NCBI RefSeq assembly: GCF_963675165.1
Contig: NC_087388.1
Span: 3,477,047-3,541,046, forward strand
DNA: 64,000 nucleotides
Source of the DNA: Halichondria panicea
Lineage: Eukaryota > Porifera > Demospongiae > Suberitida > Halichondriidae
Reading direction: 5' to 3'
Made by a program: the position numbers and the translations under genes. Of the stretch, positions 58,276 to 64,000 are shown one piece after another. Numbering within the stretch: the first letter of the stretch is position 1; each line of letters starts with the position of its first letter. Below the pieces are notes generated by a model. The model saw only the letters and a program-made list of their open reading frames with translations, had not been told where the DNA came from and did not search any database.

Positions 58276-59590
58276 GATTTTGGTTCCACCGCGGGCGGTG
58301 GGCGGTATTACGTATGAAATCATAACCGCAGCTATTTGGTTAAGAAAGCCTTTCTCAGGTTGATTCCTAAATGCATAGAGCAAAATGTTGCTGGTCCAAA
58401 TGTTTTCTCATCACATGCTCCTCAATAAGTTGTCGCTTTTGAGTAGACTAGAGTCCAGTTTATAATGTCTTAGCTTCTCTAACTCTCTAGAAATGTCATC
58501 AACGGCACTAAAAGCAGATCCATATTATTTGCTACTACTCCACCTAGTTTCTACTCCACCTAGTTTTTTCTGGTTTTTTGTCGTACCATCGGCTTAGAAT
58601 TAGTTGAGTCTCCCAAAATCTCTGTTACCTTGTGGACATCACAAATTCCTCTTTTCTTATATGAGAATCTTCAGATGGATGAAAACACTTCAAAACATGT
58701 TGAATGATTTCAGTTATTTTGGAAAGCGGTACCTGCTCTGCCAATAATTCATAATATTCCTAATCTCAGGTGAGTATTTTTGATCATTCCTCAACCTGAA
58801 GATCTTCTTCCAACGAATGTTGCTTACTATTATTATGATTTTTTTTACTATATGATTTTTGATTTAGTAGTAATATAGTAATATCTAGTAATATCTCGCA
58901 ATGCAGCAATGATTGGCCTCTTAACGTTACTTTTTAATTCTGTAAATTCTGTAAATTCTGTATTCAATGTTCATAACACTTTGTCATCTTCGAAGACATA
59001 CTTCTAATTGGGTATCGTATACCATCATACCAGCGAAGAGCAGGTCTACCATCATATCTTGGTCTGCCGCCTCTTCCCTTTAGGTTAGAATGCCTTTAGG
59101 TTAGAATGTAGCCGTAACCGTAACATTGTTCTGCGATGTAGTGTTCTATAAAAACCAATTGTAGCTCTCATAGACGAAGTTCTTCAGTGACAATCAGATA
59201 TGTATCATCAGTTTCTGTACGCATGCGCATCATAATAGTAATAATTATTATAACTGTCGGGTATAGGTACAAGCATGCTGCATGCATAATATTATAGTGA
59301 TAGACTTCTATAATTATATACCTTTAGCGTTAGCTTTTCTGATGCGTGGCTCCCATACTGGTAATAGTTAACTTGGGCAGCCCTTTCACTGAAGGTGCTA
59401 CAAAACGAGATAAATAATCAAACAGACATGCCTAACAGACGCGAGACTAAACGTGACGTCACAGCTTATTTTACATTGAAAACATAGTAAAACTGCGTGC
59501 CTGTTGCCTGTTACCTGTTATCTATTTAGAGGAGGTCAAACCTGTACAAGACAAAAGTTAGGTCCTGAAGTTTTGTAGTGCCATGCTAGG
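58276..59590. other. No gene seen
   Basis: AT-rich. CTACTCCACCTAGTTT and AATTCTGTA repeats occur near 58536-58566 and 58937-58963; CCTTTAGGTTAGAATG is doubled at 59078-59109. Confidence 0.4.
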
Positions 59591-61776
59591 GTTCCCACTT
59601 CAAAATACCGATTTTCAGGAGATGGTTCTTCTAGCATAGTTACCTACCTGTAGTTACCTACCTGATCTCTAGCTGAAATTTGTTCGCACTTTTTTGTAAT
59701 TCAATTCAGTTAATTAGACAAAAGATCAACCAGTGATTAAATTGTGCCAGTGATTAATCTAAGCTGACTGGTATGTTTTCTCACTGGTTAATGTATATTT
59801 AGCAACTAGGTGTCGCTTCACCGCAAGTAGTGCTCAAATTTGCATCCAAGGTTTTTCCTCACAGCATTTTTAGGCTTAGGGGGATATGATCAATTGCCAG
59901 AATTATTTTGAGTGGATCCTAGCACATTGTTTGTTTCATCTGGCTGGCTCAGCTGGCTTGTTCAAATGTTCTTTATAAAGTGCACCATTTTTGATTTGGT
60001 GTAGACAACATACATAAGTATGTAGACAACATAAGTATTGCAGTGTATTGCAGTGTACGTGTTGTGTTGTACGTGTTGTGTTGTTCGTTGTTCGTAGTGT
60101 TGTTCGTAGTGCCATCTGTATTCAATTGATATCCTGATGTGCACTCACTCAGAACTGTAGCTTTGTGTGCGTTACTAATTGTTACCAGCTCACATTTACG
60201 CATATTATAGTCAGCACATACAGTCAGCACATGACCGTTTAGGAAGCTGCAATCCGTCAACATCAATGGCAGGAAAAAAACATCTTATCACAGTCTTAAT
60301 TATATCAGCTATCTTCACTGAGGGAAAACAATTACCTTCTGGTGAATATTGGAACCCCGAACCAGCAGCGAACCAGCAGCAAGCAATGATTGCGACTAAC
60401 CTAACTCAAGTCGCAAGGTCAAACCTTGTTCAGGTGAAGAAAAACTCAGGTGAAGAAAAACTAACACCTTGCAGTGGCTTCCAGAGTGCAGTGGCTTCCA
60501 GAGAAACAGCAAAGTAAATTGCTGGATCTTGCTGTTCAGCAAAAGCCAACGGTGAATGCTGAACAAAAATAGATATAATTGAACAAAGGCACAAAGGCGG
60601 AAGGCACCAAATTTTGCTGGATATTGATGCAGAAAGTATTGCTTTGAATAAGAAGAAGAGTAAGAAGCTTTCGCTATTGAAAATACAGATTAATATCAGG
60701 AAAGAAGTATTGAGGCAAAAGTTGGGCAAGGAAACAGCGGTGTCTAAGTGAGATTTTTAACGATTTACACACAAGCTATTTGGAAAATCCTAGCTCTTTG
60801 ATTGGTAAACGTATACGCCACAAATTTGTAGTTGGTGATACGAACATTGGTGATACGAACATATACGAACATAGTAGAATGGTACCATGGTACTATAGTA
60901 ACCATGGTATATAGTAAATTACGATGCAGTTGAACAGTTGAACAGTATGATAACGAGGAAGAGTTGTGTTCATTTGATTTGATTTGGTACTAGACTTACT
61001 TAGTGGTGACTTAGAAGTACAAACTGGATATATACATGTACATAATATACATGTACATAATAATTATTATAAAGTATTTTTTTTATTGTCAACTTAATTT
61101 TGCTTGAAAGTCTTAATGTCAAACTTCAATAAAATAATAATAATGCATTAAATTGTTGTTAGTCAGCTCGATGACGAAGTGGCGTGTGATATCATATTCC
61201 GCTTTTTAAATTCTCCGAATTCCATACTGAGTCTCTTTACTTCTGCCTTCAACAGCTTGAGTTTAGCGTTACACTATCTGCAGCTGGAGGTGGTTTATTT
61301 TATGAGGTGGTTTATTTTATGAAAATATTTCCATTTTCGGGTTGCCATTTAATCAAATGGATATATAAAATCATTAATTAGGAACAATAATTAGGAACAC
61401 TTTTTTCAGCGGTGCACTTTATAAAGAAAACGGTGCTCAAAACAAAGCCAGCTAAGCCCAGCCACATGAGCTAGGCTGTGAGGAAAAACTTTGGGTGCAA
61501 ATTTGAATTTTCAGAGCTCCTTGCGGTGAAGCGGTAATTTACACACCTAGTTGCTAATATACATTAAACAGTGAGAAAACGTACCAGTCACTGAGTCCTC
61601 TTGTCATGTGTCTCTCAATTTAAAGGTTAGAATTGAATTACATCATCAAGCTGTAACAATAGTAAAAGTGCTCAAAACACGAACAAAACACGAACAAATT
61701 TCAGCTAGATATTCTTTCCAGGTAGGTAACCATGCTAGAAAACCATCTCCTGAAAATCGGTATTTTGAAGTGGAAC
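59591..61776. mobile_element. 2.2-kb element with about 380-bp inverted ends
   Basis: The left end (59591-59991) and inverted right end (61400-61776) share CACTTCAAAATACCGATTTT, GTTACCTACCTG, TAGCTGAAATTTGTTCG, TTTTCTCACTG, AGCAACTAGGTGT and TTTATAAAGTGCACC. Internal plus frames (60179-60517) and minus frames (59973-60266; 60430-60729) show no transposase motif, so it is probably non-autonomous. No clear target duplication. Confidence 0.8.
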
Positions 61777-61777
61777 G

Positions 61778-62317
61778 CTCAGGTACATTAACTGGGACTG
61801 GGACCAGCAATTATTGTTGATTCAGCGAAAACGAAGCTCTGCCCACGATTTTTACTATCAATTGTGCAGTAAAAATGGAGTTTTGCTGCTCTGTTTTGTT
61901 TTGCTGCTCTAATCTTTAGCTCAATTTCCGGAGCATAAAACCTTAGTTTAAGTGCAGTAGTTAGTTCAAAGCTATATACAGGCACTGCCTGAGACGATAC
62001 GGTATAAAGATCCCTCGAAAGACTGTATAGGAAAGAGGATATTTTGCATGTAAAGGCTTACTTTTCATTTTTCATTGATAATATTTTGCATGTAAAGGCT
62101 AATAACTTACTTTTCATTTTTCATTGATCCCACTGTTAGGCGCTAACGGTAGTGCCTGCATATAGTAACTACTGCACTAAAAAGTAAACACTTAAACTAA
62201 GGTTTTATGCTCTGGAATTTGAGCTAAAGATTAGAGCAGCAAAACTCCATTTTTACTGCACAATTGATCGTGGGCAGAGCTTCGTTTTCGCTGAATCAAC
62301 TCCTTAATGTACCTGAG
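61778..62317. mobile_element. Fold-back element, 540 bp
   Basis: Nearly the whole element is an inverted repeat: left 61778-61990 and right 62140-62317 share CTCAGGTACATTAA, TGATTCAGCGAAAACGAAGC, AAAAATGGAGTTTTGCTGCT and ATAAAACCTTAGTTTAAGTG. The central 150 bp contains GGCTTACTTTTCATTTTTCA in two copies. It abuts the 59591-61776 element directly. Confidence 0.85.
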
Positions 62318-62764
62318 GCAGGCTGTCAAGGTAAGAACTTTAAAATGAACAGCACTTACTTTGGCTGTCAATCCTCTCTATGTCTCCTCTCTCTCCCCCT
62401 CCCTCACTCCCCCTCCCTCACGCATACAGACATCATAAAGGATACCATCTACTTGTTTTGTCTGTAAGAAGCAAAAGTGTAATCTAAACATACCTCCTTC
62501 AGTTCCCAGTGCTTAAAGGACGCAAGATTGCGTATACTTAAAGCCCATCACATTGGCTCACATTGGCAAGAATATCAAAGTGTGTCTGTTCTTGGCTTTG
62601 GCTGGGTCTGTTGGCTGGGTCTAGAAAACTACTGATTCCGATGATGTTAAACTGAATCTGATTATGATGCAGACGCAGACACAGAAGCTAGTGATATCGA
62701 AATGCCATGATTGTGTATTATTATTAATCACACTTTTTGTAATAAAAATTTTTTTTTACAACTA

Positions 62765-63059
62765 CAGTAGACTCTGAAGTACTCTGAAGTACGGCCACTC
62801 TGAAGTACGGCCACCTCGATATACCGGCCATTTGGCTTGGCTTGGCACGGACTATGCACAAAACCCACCCTGAAGAAGTACGGCCACCGTTTACCGGGCT
62901 GTTATACGTTTAGTACGGGTGTGGTTTAGCAAATAAAATTAGATTACAAGAACAGAGAACAGAATGATTCATTATCCTACATTATCCTACCGCCATTAGA
63001 TTCGAGGTAAGGTAGCCGCGGCTATCTCGCTATTCCGGCCAAGTGACCGGAGTCTACTG
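62765..63059. mobile_element. Tigger/pogo-type MITE, 295 bp
   Basis: TA (62763-62764; 63060-63061) flanks ends beginning CAGTAGACTC on both strands. The left interior repeats CTCTGAAGTACGGCCA. CAG(T)-initial short TIRs with TA duplications are typical of pogo/Tigger non-autonomous elements. Confidence 0.85.
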
Positions 63060-63150
63060 TAATAGAAGATCTATAATTATACATTAACATGGGTAACAAC
63101 ACTATAAAAAAATAAAGACTTAACGGATGAATAACGGTGAACAATTGTAG

Positions 63151-63440
63151 TTAACTTTTCATTTTCCCAAAAGTCAGAGTCATACTGAATTCTATTTCTT
63201 TTTTGGTAAATACATAGCACAATAATAAGCAGCATGGGTTCGTTTTAGTTCCACAGTGTGGTTGTAGTTTGCAACAGAAATCAGTTTCTTGTGACGCAAC
63301 TTCAGTAGTCTGTACTTGCAACAGGTGAAGTTGTTCGCTGATGATATCACTATGTCCACACTTCGCTTGGTATTTCTCGAGTGCTACTGGCTCATATGTA
63401 TTTCCCCATTCTGTTGCTTTCGTAGAAAAATCTTTAGGAT
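63151..63440 (-). CDS. YqaJ-like nuclease exon (tentative)
   Basis: The minus frame contains PKDFSTKATEWGNTYEPVAL followed by EKYQAKCGHSD, resembling the G-x3-E-x2-A-x3-Y segment of YqaJ/lambda-exonuclease-type (PD-(D/E)XK) domains. The rest (SQETDFCCKLQPHCGTKTN) does not continue the fold recognisably. Such domains occur in ISL2EU transposons and in dispersed invertebrate genes. Upstream 63482-63530 contains a triplicated GCAAGGAGGGTGATC. Confidence 0.35.
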
Positions 63441-63599
63441 GCAAAAGCTGCCTCCTAGGAGTACCACCTTGTCAGTGCTACTGCAAGGAGGGTGATCGCA
63501 AGGAGGGTGATCGCACAAGGAGGGTGATCGCAAATCAGCAGCAGTAGTAAACAACTCATTATAGCACTCATTATAGCACTCTCCTGCTGGTGACAATTA

Positions 63600-64000
63600 T
63601 TATTGATTAATGGGCGGGATTACGCATGTGCAACAACAAAAGTCAATTTATTATTGTTTGAACCAGCTAGCTGGCTGTGTACGTACGAGCTGTAGGATCT
63701 AGGATCAGGCGATCAGAATATTTATATTTAGGTAAGCTCACACTTGCACTGCCTGTGTTTAACCCTTAACCCCTTAACCGTCGGATTCTTAATTAACAGT
63801 GAAGTGAAATGTCTGTAAATTCTCTATCGGGTTTCCAGAGCAATAAAATGCCTAGCAACCAAGGAATAAAACATGTGTTGCCATAACAACCACGGGTTAT
63901 TACGCTCACATTTTAAATGCTCGGCCATCATAATTTTACGGGACCACTACCATTGCCATTGGAAAGCTTATGTTTTTATGTACCCAAACAGCTTACTTGA
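63600..64000. other. No gene seen
   Basis: Nothing recognisable apart from AACCCTTAACCCCTTAACCG (63761-63780), which resembles the TTAA-CC starts of other elements here but has no partner in the window. Confidence 0.4.

Overview
This is eukaryotic, AT-rich DNA from an invertebrate animal. Genes are split by short GT-AG introns, (CA)n and (GT)n microsatellites are common, and nearly all recognisable coding sequence belongs to mobile elements or to transposon-like families that are multi-copy in sponge and cnidarian genomes. A demosponge of the Amphimedon type is my best guess from that repertoire; no ribosomal, mitochondrial or housekeeping gene is present to prove it. I see no tRNA, rRNA, CRISPR array or bacterial operon.

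Layout. 0-4 kb: a minisatellite, a small inverted-repeat element and a multi-exon minus-strand transposase-like gene whose damaged paralogue lies at 24.4-25.1 kb. 4.2-10.7 kb: a 6.5-kb transposon with long inverted arms, a DDE integrase gene on the plus strand and a HECT ubiquitin-ligase gene on the minus strand; both arms carry the same ATG-containing first exon. 10.7-14 kb: unidentified minus-strand exons. 14.5-16.8 kb: a decayed pogo-like transposon. 19.1-19.5 kb: a retroelement fragment. 20.56-23.02 kb: a piggyBac element with TTAA target duplications. 26.17-38.58 kb: a 12.4-kb region bounded by inverted repeats of about 0.6-1.1 kb, holding an unidentified virus-like ORF cluster (27.5-30.2 kb), retroelement and tnp2-transposase fragments, and a TTAA MITE inserted in its right arm. 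39.7-40.6 kb: a DIRS-like reverse-transcriptase remnant. 42.47-45.64 kb: a Tc1/mariner-IS630 element with a second, antisense gene, and a 5'-truncated retroelement inserted in its right terminal repeat. 46.2-49.9 kb: a nine-exon minus-strand DUF7869-like gene with a C-terminal zinc knuckle. 50-64 kb: mainly short repeats, fold-back elements and MITEs.

A trait of the whole window is the abundance of immediate tandem duplications of about 5-20 bp. Where two copies of one sequence can be compared (the arms of the 6.5-kb element; the 2.9-kb and 24.5-kb paralogues) the duplication is in only one copy, and in several transposon genes it is exactly what breaks the frame. This is either an unusual mutational process or an assembly artefact, and it is the first thing to test.

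Exon boundaries were placed by eye from GT-AG signals and reading frames; family names come from remembered motifs, not searches.
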